NCBI RefSeq assembly: GCF_007096635.1
Contig: NZ_VKAA01000001.1
Coordinates: 186,001 to 250,000 of the forward strand
Length of the DNA stretch: 64,000 nucleotides
Source of the DNA: Mycolicibacterium sp. 018/SC-01/001
GTDB lineage: Bacteria; Actinomycetota; Actinomycetes; Mycobacteriales; Mycobacteriaceae
Reading direction: 5' to 3'
The notes under the pieces were generated by a model, which was not told the origin of the DNA, searched no databases, and was given only the letters and a program-made list of their open reading frames with translations. Each line of letters opens with the position of its first letter. Within the stretch, counting starts at the first letter, position 1. Of this stretch, positions 1 to 10,190 are shown one piece after another. A program made the position numbers and the translations under genes.

Positions 1-1
1 C

Positions 2-1507
2 GTGTTCGCCGGGCTGGCCGGCTCACTGGGCGCCCTCGCGGCGGTCGCGATCTCCACGGCCGCGATGCGTTCGCGACGCAACCGCACGGTGTTCACCGCG
101 GCGGTGCTGTTCCTGACCGCTCTGTCGTTCGCAACGGTCAACGGCTGGTGGTACGTCTCGAATTTCGGTGTGCCGTGGTCGAATTCGTTCCCGGAGTGGC
201 ACTTCGGGTTCACCACGATACTGCTGGGGCTCTCCGTGCTGGCCCTGCTCGTCGCGGCATGGATCCATTTCTCCGGCCGCGACAGCCGGCCCGCGCCCGA
301 GCACGAGAAGCGCTGGCGAGCCGTGGCGAGAGCCCCGCTGGCGATCGCCACCTGGGCGCTCATCGTGTTCGAGGTGGGCTCCCTGACCCTGGCGATGACG
401 GGGCAGTACCCCGCCTGGACGGTCGGCCGGTCCAACCTCGAGGCGCTGACGGGCAAGACGTGCGGCATGGCCGAAGACGTGATGGTGGAGCAGGACCCGA
501 ATGCCGGTTTCCTCACCCCGATCAACGCGACAGTCGCGACCGCGCTCGGTGCACAACGATCAGAAGGATTCAGCCCCAACGGAATCCCGGCTGACGTCTC
601 GGCGGACCCGGTCTCCGAGCAACCCGGTTCGGACAACTTCGCCGACTCCGACAGCAGTGCGGTCACCGACGGCGAGGCCGGCACCGAGGGTGGCACGACC
701 GCTGCCGCCGGCATCAACGGCTCACGCGCCCGGCTGCCCTACAACCTCAACCCGGCCCGCACCCCGGTGCTGGGCAGCTGGCGCGGCGGCACCCAGGCGC
801 CGGCATTCCTGCGTTCGGCCTGGTACCGCCTGCCCGCGGGCTGGAGCGACGGTGACCGCTCCGACTCGCTGCTGGTGGTCTCCGCCGCGGGCCGGTTCGA
901 CCCCGACGACCTGATCGTGCAGTGGGCCCGCGACAGCGACCCCGACGACACCCCCGGCGGCAGCCTCGGCTTCGGCGACGTCGGCGCCGCACCGGCGTGG
1001 CGCAACCTGCGCGCACCGCTGTCGGCCATTCCGTCCGATGCGACGCGGATCCGGTTGGTCGCCACCGACGACGACCTGAGCCCGACCCACTGGATCGCGC
1101 TCACCCCGCCCCGCATCCCGGCGCTGCGCACACTCCAGGACGTCGTCGGCTCCACCGACCCCGTCCTCCTGGACTGGCTCGTCGGGCTCGCGTTCCCGTG
1201 CCAGCGCCCGTTCGGGCATCGCAACGGCGTCATCGAGGTGCCCCAGTGGCGCATCCTGCCGGACCGCTTCGGCGCCGAGGCCAACTCGCCGGTGATGGAC
1301 TACCTCGGCGGCGGCCCGCTGGGCATCACCGAACTGCTGCTGCGCGCCACGACCGTGCCGACCTATCTGAAGTACGACTGGTTCCGTGACTGGGGCGCGC
1401 TGCAGCAGCTCACGCCGTACTACCCGGGCGCGGAGGTGGCTCGGCTGGATCTCGGTTCGGCAACGCGTAGCGGGCTGTGGAGCCCGGCGCCGCTGCGTCT
1501 GTCCTAG
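2..1507 (+). CDS. embC: Arabinosyltransferase C, C-terminal part (gene cut by window start)
   Basis: C-terminal 501 residues of an Emb arabinosyltransferase, which transfers arabinofuranose from decaprenyl-phospho-arabinose (DPA) to growing arabinan at the outer face of the membrane. EmbC is the paralogue used for lipoarabinomannan. The visible part holds the last membrane helices, including a segment with [13 protein letters not shown] that is also found in the embB product here, and then the large extracytoplasmic carbohydrate-binding region ending in LWSPAPLRLS. It is assigned to embC because it directly precedes two further emb paralogues in the canonical order C-A-B. The 5' end lies outside the window. 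embA follows after 21 bases, so the three genes are probably co-transcribed. Confidence 0.93.
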   Translation: MFAGLAGSLGALAAVAISTAAMRSRRNRTVFTAAVLFLTALSFATVNGWWYVSNFGVPWSNSFPEWHFGFTTILLGLSVLALLVAAWIHFSGRDSRPAPEHEKRWRAVARAPLAIATWALIVFEVGSLTLAMTGQYPAWTVGRSNLEALTGKTCGMAEDVMVEQDPNAGFLTPINATVATALGAQRSEGFSPNGIPADVSADPVSEQPGSDNFADSDSSAVTDGEAGTEGGTTAAAGINGSRARLPYNLNPARTPVLGSWRGGTQAPAFLRSAWYRLPAGWSDGDRSDSLLVVSAAGRFDPDDLIVQWARDSDPDDTPGGSLGFGDVGAAPAWRNLRAPLSAIPSDATRIRLVATDDDLSPTHWIALTPPRIPALRTLQDVVGSTDPVLLDWLVGLAFPCQRPFGHRNGVIEVPQWRILPDRFGAEANSPVMDYLGGGPLGITELLLRATTVPTYLKYDWFRDWGALQQLTPYYPGAEVARLDLGSATRSGLWSPAPLRLS

Positions 1508-1528
1508 ACACGTCTACCATCGAGCCTC

Positions 1529-4500
1529 GTGCCTGCCCGCAGTTCCCGACTCGTCGCGATCCTCGCGGGAGCCCTGGGACTTCTCGGCATCCTGTGCTGC
1601 GCGGTCACTCCGCTGCTGCCGGTGACCCAGCAGACCGCCACCATCCTCTGGCCGCAGGGTGCCGGCGCCGACGGCACCGTCAGCGACGTCACCGCCCCGC
1701 TGGTCTCGGGCGCCCCCAAGTCGCTCGACGTCACGATCCCGTGCACTGCGGTGGCGAGCCTGCCCGCCGCCGGCGGTGTGGTGTTCTCCACGATCCCGGC
1801 CGACGGCATCGACGCCGGCCGTAACGGCCTGTTCGTGCGCGCCAACGCCGACGTCGTCTACGTCGCGTTCCGCGACACCGTCGCCGCCGTCGCACCCCGC
1901 CAGGACGTCGACCGCGGTGCGTGCAGCGCGCTACGGCTGTGGGCGAACGTCGGTGCGGTGGGTGCCGACTTCGTCGGCATCCCCGGCGCGACGGGCACCC
2001 TGAGCGTCGACAAGCGCCCGCAGGTGGCCGGGGTGTTCACCGACCTGCGCGTCCCCGTGAACGCGGGCCTGAACGCCCGCATCGACGTCGACACCCGATT
2101 CATCACCAGCCCGACAGCACTGAAGACCCTTGTCATGGCGCTCGGCGTCTTATGTGTGGCCGGGTCGATCGGCGCGCTCGCGCTGCTCGACCGGGTGTCC
2201 GGACGACGCCCGCCGCGCACCCGTCACCGCGCCGGCTGGGCCACCTGGGTGGCCGACGCCGGAGTGATCGGCGGCCTGCTGGTCTGGCACGTCGTCGGCC
2301 CGCAGTCGTCCGACGACGGCTACAACCTGACGATGGCGCGGGTGGCCGGCGAGGCCGGGTATTCGACCAACTACTACCGGTACTTCGGTGCGTCGGAGGC
2401 GCCGTTCGACTGGTACCAGAGCGTGCTGGCTCACCTGGCGTCGTTCAGCGCCGACGGGGTGTGGATGCGGCTGCCGGCGACGCTCGCCGGCATCGGCACC
2501 TGGTTGATCGTCAGCCGCTGCCTGCTGCCGCGGCTCGGTCGCCGGGTGGCCGCGAACCGGGTGGCCACGTGGACCGCCGCGGCCGTCTTCCTGGCGGCCT
2601 GGCTGCCTTTCAACAACGGTCTGCGCCCCGAACCGCTGATCGCGTTCGCGGTGGTCGCGGTCCTGATGCTGGTCGAGTGGACGCTCGGGACCCGCCGGTT
2701 GTGGCCGGCGGCCGTCGCCGTCGTCATCGCGATGTTCTCGGTGACGCTGGCGCCGCAGGGTCTGGTCGCGGTGGCACCGCTGCTGGTCGGCGCCCGCGGT
2801 ATCACGCGGATCGTCTCCGCCCGCCGCCGCGCCGACGGACTTCTCCCCACGTTGATGCCGCTGGCGGCGGCGTTCTCGCTGGTCGCGGTCATCGTGTTCC
2901 GCGACCAGACGCTGGCGACCGTCGCAGAGTCGGTGCGTATCAAGTACGTCGTCGGACCGACCATCCCCTGGTACCAGGAATTCCTGCGCTACTACTTCCT
3001 GACCGTCGAGGACAGCGTCGACGGCTCGCTGACCCGCCGTTTTGCGGTGCTGGTGCTGCTGCTGTGCCTGTTCGGGCTGATCATGGTGCTGCTGCGACGC
3101 GGCCGCGTGCCCGGTGCCATCAGCGGGCCGGTGTGGCGGCTGTCCGGCACCACGGCGATCGGCCTGCTGCTGCTGACCCTGACCCCGACGAAGTGGGCGG
3201 TGCAGTTCGGCGCGTTCGCGGGGCTCGCCGGTGCGCTCGGCGGCGTGACCGCGTTCGCGTTCGCCCGCGTCGGCCTGCACAGCCGCCGCAACCTGGCGCT
3301 GTACGTGACGGCGCTGCTGTTCGTGCTGGCCTGGGCGACCTCCGGCATCAACGGCTGGTTCTACGTCGGCAACTACGGCGTGCCATGGTTCGACAAGCAG
3401 CCGGTGATCGCCCACTTCCCGGTGACCACGATCTTCCTCGTGCTGGCGATCGCCGGCGGCCTGCTCACGGCGTGGCTGCACTTCCGCATCGACTACGCGG
3501 GCCACACCCAGGTCGCCGACACCGGCCGCAACCGAGCGCTCGCCTCCACACCGCTGCTCGTCGTGGCGGTCATCATGGTCGTCCTCGAGCTCGGATCCAT
3601 GCTCAAGGCGACCGCGGGACGCTATCCCGTCTACACCACGGGCGCGGCCAACATCGCCGCCCTGCGCTCGGGTCTGGGCAAGGACAGCTGCGCGATGGCC
3701 GACGACGTCCTGGTCGAGGCGGACACCAATGCCGGCATGCTGCAACCGGTTCCGGGTCAGCGGTGGGGACAGTACGGCCCGCTCGGCGGCGAGGACCCGG
3801 TCGGCTTCACGCCGAACGGCATCAGCGACACGCTCGAGCCCGCCGAGCCCGTCGCCGCCAACCCCGGCACCGTCAACACCGACGGCCCCGTCGACAAACC
3901 GAACATCGGCATCGGGTACGCCGCGGGCACCGGCGGCGGCTACGGGCCCGAAGGCGTCAACGGGTCCCGCGTGTTCCTGCCGTTCGGACTGGACCCGCAG
4001 CGCACGCCGGTGATGGGCAGCTATGGCGAGAATGCCGTCGCGGCGAAGGCCACCTCGGCCTGGTATCAGCTGCCACCCCGCACCCCCGACCGGCCGCTGG
4101 TGAGCGTCGCCGCCGCCGGCGCGATCTGGTACTACAACGAGGACGGATCCTTCAACTACGGCCAGTCGCTGAAGCTGCAGTGGGGAGTGCACCGGCCCGA
4201 CGGCTCGTACCAGGCGCTGAACGAAGTCCAGCCCATCGACATCTTCCAGCAGAAGGCCTGGCGCAACCTGCGGTTCCCGTTGTCGACGGCACCGCCCGAG
4301 GCCAACGTCGCGCGCATCGTCGCCGACGACCCGAACCTGTCCGACGACCAGTGGTTCGGGTTCACCCCGCCGCGGGTGCCCGTGCTGCAGACCGCTCAGC
4401 AGTTCCTCGGCAGCGACACCCCGGTGCTGATGGACATCGCGACGGCCGCGAACTTCCCGTGCCAGCGCCCCTTCGCCGAGCACCTCGGGATCGCCGAGCT

Positions 4501-4780
4501 GCCGCAGTACCGCATCATCCCGAACTTCAAGCAGATGGTGGTGTCGTCGAACCAGTGGCAGTCCGCAGAGGACGGCGGACCCTTCCTGTTCATCCAGGCC
4601 CTGCTGCGCACCGCGGCGATCCCGACCTACCTGCGCAACGACTGGTACCGCGACTGGGGCTCGCTGGAGCGCTACATCCGCGTCGTGCCGCGCGACGAGG
4701 CGCCCGACGCCGTCGTCGAGGAAGGATCGACCCGAGTGTTCGGCTGGAGTCGCGGCGGACCGATCAGGGCCCTGCCGTGA
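1529..4780 (+). CDS. embA: Arabinosyltransferase A
   Basis: 1083 residues, full length for an Emb protein. EmbA works with EmbB on the terminal hexa-arabinofuranosyl motif of arabinogalactan, using DPA as donor. An N-terminal membrane helix is followed by a periplasmic loop. The GT-C acidic motif SSDDGY is at about residues 260-265 (Asp262-Asp263), followed by about a dozen membrane helices and a C-terminal lectin-like domain with a [16 protein letters not shown] segment. It starts at GTG 1529, 21 bases after embC. embB begins at its stop codon (GTGA overlap at 4777-4780), which implies translational coupling. Membrane protein of the ethambutol target complex. Confidence 0.96.
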   Translation: MPARSSRLVAILAGALGLLGILCCAVTPLLPVTQQTATILWPQGAGADGTVSDVTAPLVSGAPKSLDVTIPCTAVASLPAAGGVVFSTIPADGIDAGRNGLFVRANADVVYVAFRDTVAAVAPRQDVDRGACSALRLWANVGAVGADFVGIPGATGTLSVDKRPQVAGVFTDLRVPVNAGLNARIDVDTRFITSPTALKTLVMALGVLCVAGSIGALALLDRVSGRRPPRTRHRAGWATWVADAGVIGGLLVWHVVGPQSSDDGYNLTMARVAGEAGYSTNYYRYFGASEAPFDWYQSVLAHLASFSADGVWMRLPATLAGIGTWLIVSRCLLPRLGRRVAANRVATWTAAAVFLAAWLPFNNGLRPEPLIAFAVVAVLMLVEWTLGTRRLWPAAVAVVIAMFSVTLAPQGLVAVAPLLVGARGITRIVSARRRADGLLPTLMPLAAAFSLVAVIVFRDQTLATVAESVRIKYVVGPTIPWYQEFLRYYFLTVEDSVDGSLTRRFAVLVLLLCLFGLIMVLLRRGRVPGAISGPVWRLSGTTAIGLLLLTLTPTKWAVQFGAFAGLAGALGGVTAFAFARVGLHSRRNLALYVTALLFVLAWATSGINGWFYVGNYGVPWFDKQPVIAHFPVTTIFLVLAIAGGLLTAWLHFRIDYAGHTQVADTGRNRALASTPLLVVAVIMVVLELGSMLKATAGRYPVYTTGAANIAALRSGLGKDSCAMADDVLVEADTNAGMLQPVPGQRWGQYGPLGGEDPVGFTPNGISDTLEPAEPVAANPGTVNTDGPVDKPNIGIGYAAGTGGGYGPEGVNGSRVFLPFGLDPQRTPVMGSYGENAVAAKATSAWYQLPPRTPDRPLVSVAAAGAIWYYNEDGSFNYGQSLKLQWGVHRPDGSYQALNEVQPIDIFQQKAWRNLRFPLSTAPPEANVARIVADDPNLSDDQWFGFTPPRVPVLQTAQQFLGSDTPVLMDIATAANFPCQRPFAEHLGIAELPQYRIIPNFKQMVVSSNQWQSAEDGGPFLFIQALLRTAAIPTYLRNDWYRDWGSLERYIRVVPRDEAPDAVVEEGSTRVFGWSRGGPIRALP

Positions 4781-7700
4781 ACGGAGTGAACGGCAGCATG
4801 GATGTAGCCGTGAACGACGTGAAGGTGGCGCGCTGGGTCGCGACGATCGCCGGGCTGCTGGGCTTCGTGCTGGCCGTGGCGACGCCGCTGCTGCCCGTCA
4901 CCCAGACCACGGCCACGCTGAACTGGCCGCAGCAGAACCGGGTGGACGACGTCACCGCGCCGCTGATCTCCCAGGCCCCGGTGACGCTCACCGCATCGGT
5001 TCCGTGCCCCTTGCTGGCCGGTATGCCGGCCCGGGGTGGTCTGGTGCTGGGCACCGCGCCCGCCCAGGGCCGCGACGCCGCGCTGAACGCGATGCTCGTC
5101 AACGTCACCGCGTCTCGGGTCGACGTGATCGTCCGCAACGTCGTCGTCGCCAGCGTCAACCGCAACCGTGTCGGCGGCTGCGAACGCCTGGACATCACCT
5201 CCTCGCACGACGGCACGTTCGCCGAGTTCGTCGGGTTGAAGAAGTCCGACGGTTCGCCGCAGCGCACCGGCTACGCCGACCCGAACCTGCGGCCGGCCAT
5301 CGTGGGCGTGTTCACCGATCTGGTCGGCCCGGCGCCGCCCGGTCTGACGTTCTCCGCGACGATCGACACCCGCTTCACCTCGCATCCGAGCGCGCTGAAA
5401 CTGACCGCGATGCTGCTCGCGATCGTGTCGACGGTGATCGCGCTGCTCGCCCTGTGGCGGCTGGACCGCGTCGACGGGCACCGCATGCACCGGCTGATCC
5501 CCACCCGGTGGCGCACGGTCACCGTGGTCGACGGGGCCGTCGTCGGGGGGTTCCTGCTCTGGTACGTGATCGGCGCCAACAGCAGCGACGACGGCTACAT
5601 CCTCGGGATGGCCCGGGTCGCCGACCACGCGGGCTACATGTCGAACTACTTCCGGTGGTTCGGCAGCCCCGAGGACCCGTTCGGCTGGTACTACAACCTG
5701 CTGGCCCTGATGACCCACATCAGCGACGCCAGCATCTGGATCCGACTGCCCGACCTGGTCTGTTCGCTGGTCTGCTGGCTTCTGCTGTCCCGCGAGGTGC
5801 TGCCGCGCCTGGGCCCCGCGGTGTCGAGCAGCAAGGCCGCGATGTGGGCTGCGGGCCTCGTGTTGCTCGCCGCGTGGATGCCGTTCAACAACGGGCTGCG
5901 CCCCGAAGGGCAGATCGCCACCGGCGCGCTGGTCACCTACGTGCTGATCGAGCGGGCCATCACCTCGGGCCGGCTCACCCCCGCCGCGCTGGCGGTCACC
6001 ACCGCGGCGTTCACGCTCGGCATCCAGCCGACCGGGCTGATCGCGGTGGCCGCACTCGTCGCCGGCGGCCGGCCCATCCTGCGCATCCTGATGCGGCGCC
6101 GCGCCCTGGTGGGTACCTGGCCGCTGGTGGCCCCGCTGCTGGCGGCGGGAACCGTGGTACTGACCGTGGTGTTCGCCGACCAGACGCTGGCAACGGTGTT
6201 GGAGGCCACCAGGATTCGCACCGCGATCGGGCCGAGCCAGGAGTGGTACACCGAGAACCTGCGGTACTACTACCTGATTTTGCCGACGACCGACGGCGCG
6301 ATCGAACGCCGGGTGGCGTTCCTGTTCACCGCGATGTGCCTGTTCCCGTCGCTGTTCATCATGTTGCGGCGCAAGCGGGTTCCCGGGGTGGCCCGGGGGC
6401 CGGCCTGGCGACTGATGGGCGTGATCTTCGCGACGATCTTCTTCCTGATGTTCACCCCGACGAAGTGGATTCATCACTTCGGGCTGTTCGCCGCCGTGGG
6501 TGGCGCGATGGCCGCGCTCGCCACAGTGTTGGTGTCCCCCATCGTGCTCCGCTCGGCCCGCAATCGCATGACGTTCCTGTCGCTGGTGTTCTTCGTGCTG
6601 GCACTGTGTTTCGCCTCCACCAACGGCTGGTGGTACGTGTCGAATTTCGGTGTGCCGTTCAACACCGCAGTACCCAAGATCGGCGGGGTGTCCGTCAGCA
6701 CGGTGTTCTTCGCGCTGTTCGCGCTGACCGCCGTGTGGGCGTTCTGGCTGCATCTGCGCCCGCAGCGGGAATCGCGGGCGGTCGGGTTGCTGACGACGGC
6801 ACCGATCCCGATCGCCGCGGCGCTGATGGTGGTGGTGTCGATCGCCTCGATGGTCGTCGGGGTGATCCACCAGTACCCGACCTACTCCAACGGGTGGGCC
6901 AACGTGCGCGCCCTCGCCGGCGGCTGCGGGCTGGCCGACGACGTTCTGGTCGAACCGGATTCGAACGCCGGATTCCTCGCCCCGTTGCCCGGCAACTACG
7001 GTCCGCTCGGTCCGCTGGGTGGCGCGACCCCGACGGGCTTCTCCCCCAATGGAGTTCCGGAGAAGATCATCGCCGAGGCCATCCGGCTGAACAATCCGCA
7101 ACCGGGCACCGACTACGACTGGAACCGGCCGATCAAGCTCGCGCGACCGGGCGTCAACGGCTCGACCGTGCCGCTGCCCTACGGCCTCGATCCCGCTCGC
7201 GTGCCCGTCGCCGGTTCGTATTCGACTGCAGCGCAACAGGAGAGCCGCCTCGCTTCGGCCTGGTACGCGCTGCCCGCACCCGACGACGCACACCCACTCG
7301 TGGTGATCACCGCGGCGGGCACGATCGCCGGCACCAGCGTTGCCGAGGGTGAGACCTCAGGTCAGACCGTCGAACTCGAGTACGCGACGAAGGGCCCCGA
7401 CGGTGCGCCGGTACCGGCCGGGCGCGTGCGGCCCTACGACATCGGCCCGACGCCGTCATGGCGCAACCTGCGCTATCCCCGCTCGCAGATCCCCGCCGAC
7501 GCCGTCGCCGTCCGGGTGATCGCCGACGATCTGTCGCTCGGCCAGGGCGACTGGGTCGCGGTGACACCGCCGCGGGTGCCGGAGCTGCGTTCGGTGCAGG
7601 AGTACATCGGCTCCACGCAGCCGGTGCTGATGGACTGGGCGGTCGGCCTGGCCTTCCCGTGCCAGCAGCCAATGCTGCACTCCAACGGCGTCACCGATGT

Positions 7701-7971
7701 GCCGAAGTTCCGGATCTCGCCCGACTACTACGCCAAACTGCAGAGCACCGACACCTGGCAGGACGGCAAGAACGGCGGCCTGCTCGGGATCACCGATCTG
7801 CTGCTGCGCGCCTCGGTGATGTCGACCTACCTGTCGCACGACTGGGGGCAGGACTGGGGTTCGCTGCGCCGGTTCGACACGATCGTCGACGCCCAGCCGG
7901 CGCGGATCGACCTCGGCGAGGCCACGCACTCCGGGCTGTGGTCGCCCGGGCCGATGCGCATCGAACCGTGA
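4777..7971 (+). CDS. embB: Arabinosyltransferase B (ethambutol target)
   Basis: 1064 residues from GTG 4777, which overlaps the embA stop. ATG 4798 is an alternative start with a GGAG 12 bases upstream; the reading frame is open further 5' only because of codon bias. The protein is polytopic GT-C with the acidic motif [14 protein letters not shown]. Counted from 4777, Asp271-Asp272 are the catalytic pair. The M. tuberculosis ethambutol-resistance residues Ile303, Leu304 and Met306 correspond to Ile275, Leu276 and Met278 here. The C-terminal carbohydrate-binding domain ends in [13 protein letters not shown]. It adds the branching and terminal arabinose units of arabinogalactan. The last gene of embCAB overlaps the next gene by GTGA (7968-7971). 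Confidence 0.96.
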   Translation: MNGVNGSMDVAVNDVKVARWVATIAGLLGFVLAVATPLLPVTQTTATLNWPQQNRVDDVTAPLISQAPVTLTASVPCPLLAGMPARGGLVLGTAPAQGRDAALNAMLVNVTASRVDVIVRNVVVASVNRNRVGGCERLDITSSHDGTFAEFVGLKKSDGSPQRTGYADPNLRPAIVGVFTDLVGPAPPGLTFSATIDTRFTSHPSALKLTAMLLAIVSTVIALLALWRLDRVDGHRMHRLIPTRWRTVTVVDGAVVGGFLLWYVIGANSSDDGYILGMARVADHAGYMSNYFRWFGSPEDPFGWYYNLLALMTHISDASIWIRLPDLVCSLVCWLLLSREVLPRLGPAVSSSKAAMWAAGLVLLAAWMPFNNGLRPEGQIATGALVTYVLIERAITSGRLTPAALAVTTAAFTLGIQPTGLIAVAALVAGGRPILRILMRRRALVGTWPLVAPLLAAGTVVLTVVFADQTLATVLEATRIRTAIGPSQEWYTENLRYYYLILPTTDGAIERRVAFLFTAMCLFPSLFIMLRRKRVPGVARGPAWRLMGVIFATIFFLMFTPTKWIHHFGLFAAVGGAMAALATVLVSPIVLRSARNRMTFLSLVFFVLALCFASTNGWWYVSNFGVPFNTAVPKIGGVSVSTVFFALFALTAVWAFWLHLRPQRESRAVGLLTTAPIPIAAALMVVVSIASMVVGVIHQYPTYSNGWANVRALAGGCGLADDVLVEPDSNAGFLAPLPGNYGPLGPLGGATPTGFSPNGVPEKIIAEAIRLNNPQPGTDYDWNRPIKLARPGVNGSTVPLPYGLDPARVPVAGSYSTAAQQESRLASAWYALPAPDDAHPLVVITAAGTIAGTSVAEGETSGQTVELEYATKGPDGAPVPAGRVRPYDIGPTPSWRNLRYPRSQIPADAVAVRVIADDLSLGQGDWVAVTPPRVPELRSVQEYIGSTQPVLMDWAVGLAFPCQQPMLHSNGVTDVPKFRISPDYYAKLQSTDTWQDGKNGGLLGITDLLLRASVMSTYLSHDWGQDWGSLRRFDTIVDAQPARIDLGEATHSGLWSPGPMRIEP

Positions 7972-8846
7972 CCGATCGGACCGCACTCGGCCGGGCCGAG
8001 CTGATCCGGGTCGTCGAGTTGCGGGTCCAGATGCGCACCGATCTGTTCGGCCAGACCCCGGCACACGCGTGGACCGACAACGCCGGGCTGCTCGACCCGC
8101 TGTTCTGGGACCGGGCCGCCGATCAGTGGAAGATCGCGATGCAGACGTGGGTCCTGCGGGTCGACGGATTGACCGTGCTGATCGACACCGGCGTCGGCAA
8201 CGACCGGCACCGGCCGCACTTCCCGCCACTGCACCAGCTGCAGACCGGGTATCTGGACGCCCTCGCCGGTGCCGGTGTGACCCCCGAGTCGGTCGACGTC
8301 GTCGTCAACACGCACCTGCACACCGATCACGTCGGCTGGAACACCCGCCGCGTCGACGGGACGTGGGCGCCGACGTTTCCCAACGCCCGGTACCTGATGC
8401 CCGAAATGGACTACCGTCACTTCGCGCCCGACGGCGACAGCACGAACGAAGGCATGCGAATCGTGTACGCGGACAGCGTGCTTCCCGTCGCCGACCAGAC
8501 GCAGCTGTACTCCGGCGACTTCCAGCTCAGCGACGCCCTGTGGCTGCGACCTGCGGGCGGACACACCCCGGGATCATCGGTGGTGTGGCTCGACGCCGGT
8601 GTGCCCGCGGTGTTCGTCGGCGACCTGACGCACTGCCCGATCCAGTTGGTTCGCCCCGAGGATCCCTGCGCGTTCGACGAAGATCCGGCCGCGGCAGCGC
8701 GGGCCCGCCACCGCGTGCTGACCGAGGCGGCACAGTGGGGCGCCACGGTGATTCCGGCGCACTATCCGGGCCGCGGCGGCGCCACGCTCGCCGCCCGGGG
8801 AGACGGTTTCGCGGTCGACACGTGGCTCGGGCTCTCGCCGATCTAG
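7968..8846 (+). CDS. Metallo-beta-lactamase-fold hydrolase
   Basis: 292 residues, starting at GTG 7968 inside the embB stop, so it is translationally coupled to embB. The zinc motif HLHTDH lies at residues 116-121, followed by a second acidic/His segment (VFVGDLTHCP) and a late PAHYPG histidine, the usual order of a class-B MBL fold (AHL-lactonase/glyoxalase-like subgroup). There is no signal peptide, so it is probably cytoplasmic. The substrate cannot be told from sequence. M. tuberculosis carries a different gene (Rv3796) after embB, so this neighbour is lineage-specific. Its stop (TAG 8844-8846) shares a CTAG with the stop of the convergent tetR gene. Confidence 0.88.
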   Translation: MTDRTALGRAELIRVVELRVQMRTDLFGQTPAHAWTDNAGLLDPLFWDRAADQWKIAMQTWVLRVDGLTVLIDTGVGNDRHRPHFPPLHQLQTGYLDALAGAGVTPESVDVVVNTHLHTDHVGWNTRRVDGTWAPTFPNARYLMPEMDYRHFAPDGDSTNEGMRIVYADSVLPVADQTQLYSGDFQLSDALWLRPAGGHTPGSSVVWLDAGVPAVFVGDLTHCPIQLVRPEDPCAFDEDPAAAARARHRVLTEAAQWGATVIPAHYPGRGGATLAARGDGFAVDTWLGLSPI

Positions 8847-9472
8847 GGTCGTCGGTAGCCCGCCAGGAAGACCTGCACCCCGGCCGCTGCCTGGGCGTCC
8901 ACGTCGAGCGATGCGAGCACCGCGGGACCGCCGCGGAACAGCGCCTCGTCGATGCACCGGCCGACGATGAGGAACGCGAAATGCTCTGCGGCCACGTTCT
9001 TTTCCGGAACATCGAGCAACCCGCGGCCAGTCAGCGCCTCGAAGCAGTCGGCGAAGGCGGCGAGCATTCGGCTCGGCGCCCGCTGCAGATACGCTTCGGC
9101 GAGATCGGGCACGCGGTTGGCCTCGCCGATCACCAGGCGCCGTAGTTGCACCACCGGCTCGGACAGCACGGCGCGCAGATAGTCCCGGGCCAGAATCGTC
9201 AGGTCGCGGTCCAGCTCATCCGTGCCGGCGAGCTCTGCGACGCGCGCCTCGAAACTGCCCACCGTGCCGGCCAGGGCCTCGTCCACGATCGCCAACAGCA
9301 GCGCGTGCTTGTCGCCGAAATGCTTGTAGACGGTCTGCTTCGACACCGCTGCGGCAGCGGCGACCATGTCCATGCTGGTGCCCTGGTATCCGTGGGCGAG
9401 AAAGAGGCGCTGCCCGTGGGCGAGGATCGCCGCGCGCTTCTGGGCCGATCGGCCCCCCGGCTCAGGCATCAT
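8843..9472 (-). CDS. TetR-family transcriptional repressor
   Basis: 209 residues. The N-terminal helix-turn-helix (about residues 10-60; TSMDMVAAAAAVSKQTVYKH core) is typical of TetR. The C-terminal ligand/dimer domain resembles the AefR/TetR_C families (RRLVIGEANRVPDLAEAY). It is transcribed away from the DUF998 gene, and the 81-base gap between them contains two palindromic half-site pairs. Autorepression plus control of the DUF998 membrane protein is therefore the likeliest role. The ligand is unknown. Confidence 0.9.
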   Translation of the reverse strand: MMPEPGGRSAQKRAAILAHGQRLFLAHGYQGTSMDMVAAAAAVSKQTVYKHFGDKHALLLAIVDEALAGTVGSFEARVAELAGTDELDRDLTILARDYLRAVLSEPVVQLRRLVIGEANRVPDLAEAYLQRAPSRMLAAFADCFEALTGRGLLDVPEKNVAAEHFAFLIVGRCIDEALFRGGPAVLASLDVDAQAAAGVQVFLAGYRRP

Positions 9473-9482
9473 CCCCCTCAGT

Positions 9483-9519
9483 ACTGGACAGTCCAGTTTT
9501 GAGTACTGTACGGTCTAGT
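9483..9519. promoter_or_regulatory. Twin TetR operator-like palindromes
   Basis: ACTGGACAGTCCAGT at 9483-9497 is a perfect 7+1+7 inverted repeat. ACTGTACGGTCTAGT at 9505-9519 is an imperfect copy, matching 5 of 7 arm positions. Their centres lie 22 bases apart, about two helical turns. They fill the gap between the divergent tetR and DUF998 starts, the usual place for an autoregulating TetR operator. Confidence 0.75.
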
Positions 9520-9553
9520 TCGATTCTGGCACGGAGCCTGACACCCGGGGGGC

Positions 9554-10183
9554 ATGTTGACCACCACCGACTGTCCGCCGTTGGCGGACCGGATCACGAA
9601 GTCACTGCTCGGCTACGGCGTGATCGCCGGACCGATCTACGTGCTGTCGGTCGCCGCGCAGGAGGCCACCCGCGACGGCTTCGACCCGACGCGCCACGCC
9701 GCGAGCCAACTCACCAACGGCGACCTCGGCTGGATCCAGGTCGCCACCTTCGGCGTCTGCGGCGCGATGACGATCGCCGCGGCGGTCGGATTCGGGCGCG
9801 CGCTGGCAGGCAGGCGCGGCACGGCGACCGCCGCACTCCTGGGCGTCTACGGTGCGGGCCTGATGGCCGCGGGACTGTTCCGGGCCGATCCCTCGGACGG
9901 CTTCCCGCCGGGAACACCGGCCGGACCCGGCGAGTTGACGTGGCACGGTCTGGCCCACTTCGCCTGCGCTGGAATCGGTTTCGCCTGCCTGGTGGCGGCG
10001 TGCATCGTGATCGGCGGCTGGCCGTCGCGCATCGTCGGGCTGGTGTTCGCGGCCAGCTTCCTCGTGCTGTCCTCCGGCCAGGGCGGCACCGCGGCGCTGC
10101 TGGCATTCACCGGCGCCGTCGTCCTGAGCTGGGTGTGGCTCAGCGTCACGTCGGTTCGGCTGTACCGCCGCGTCGGCACCTGA
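9554..10183 (+). CDS. DUF998-family integral membrane protein
   Basis: 209 residues with about six hydrophobic segments and the family pattern of a conserved DPTRHAASQLTNGDLGWIQ loop after the first helix. Similar proteins are annotated as DUF998, with no firm biochemical role. It lies divergent from, and 81 bases away from, a TetR repressor whose probable operators sit just upstream of this start, so it is probably inducible, perhaps by a membrane-active compound. The ATG at 9554 is the first start after the operators. Confidence 0.8.
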   Translation: MLTTTDCPPLADRITKSLLGYGVIAGPIYVLSVAAQEATRDGFDPTRHAASQLTNGDLGWIQVATFGVCGAMTIAAAVGFGRALAGRRGTATAALLGVYGAGLMAAGLFRADPSDGFPPGTPAGPGELTWHGLAHFACAGIGFACLVAACIVIGGWPSRIVGLVFAASFLVLSSGQGGTAALLAFTGAVVLSWVWLSVTSVRLYRRVGT

Positions 10184-10190
10184 TGAGCAC

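Noticed and set aside
2150..4483. 777-codon open frame on the minus strand across embA
   Set aside because: Antisense to a full-length, recognisable gene. High GC third positions keep opposite frames open; the peptide is Arg/Gly/His-rich with no domain.
1921..4776. 5' extension of the embB frame through embA
   Set aside because: The frame is open by codon bias only; EmbB homology begins near 4798 and embA is coding in another frame.
4672..7293. 873-codon open frame on the minus strand across embB
   Set aside because: Same GC-bias shadow; composition is repetitive His/Arg/Gln and no family is recognised.
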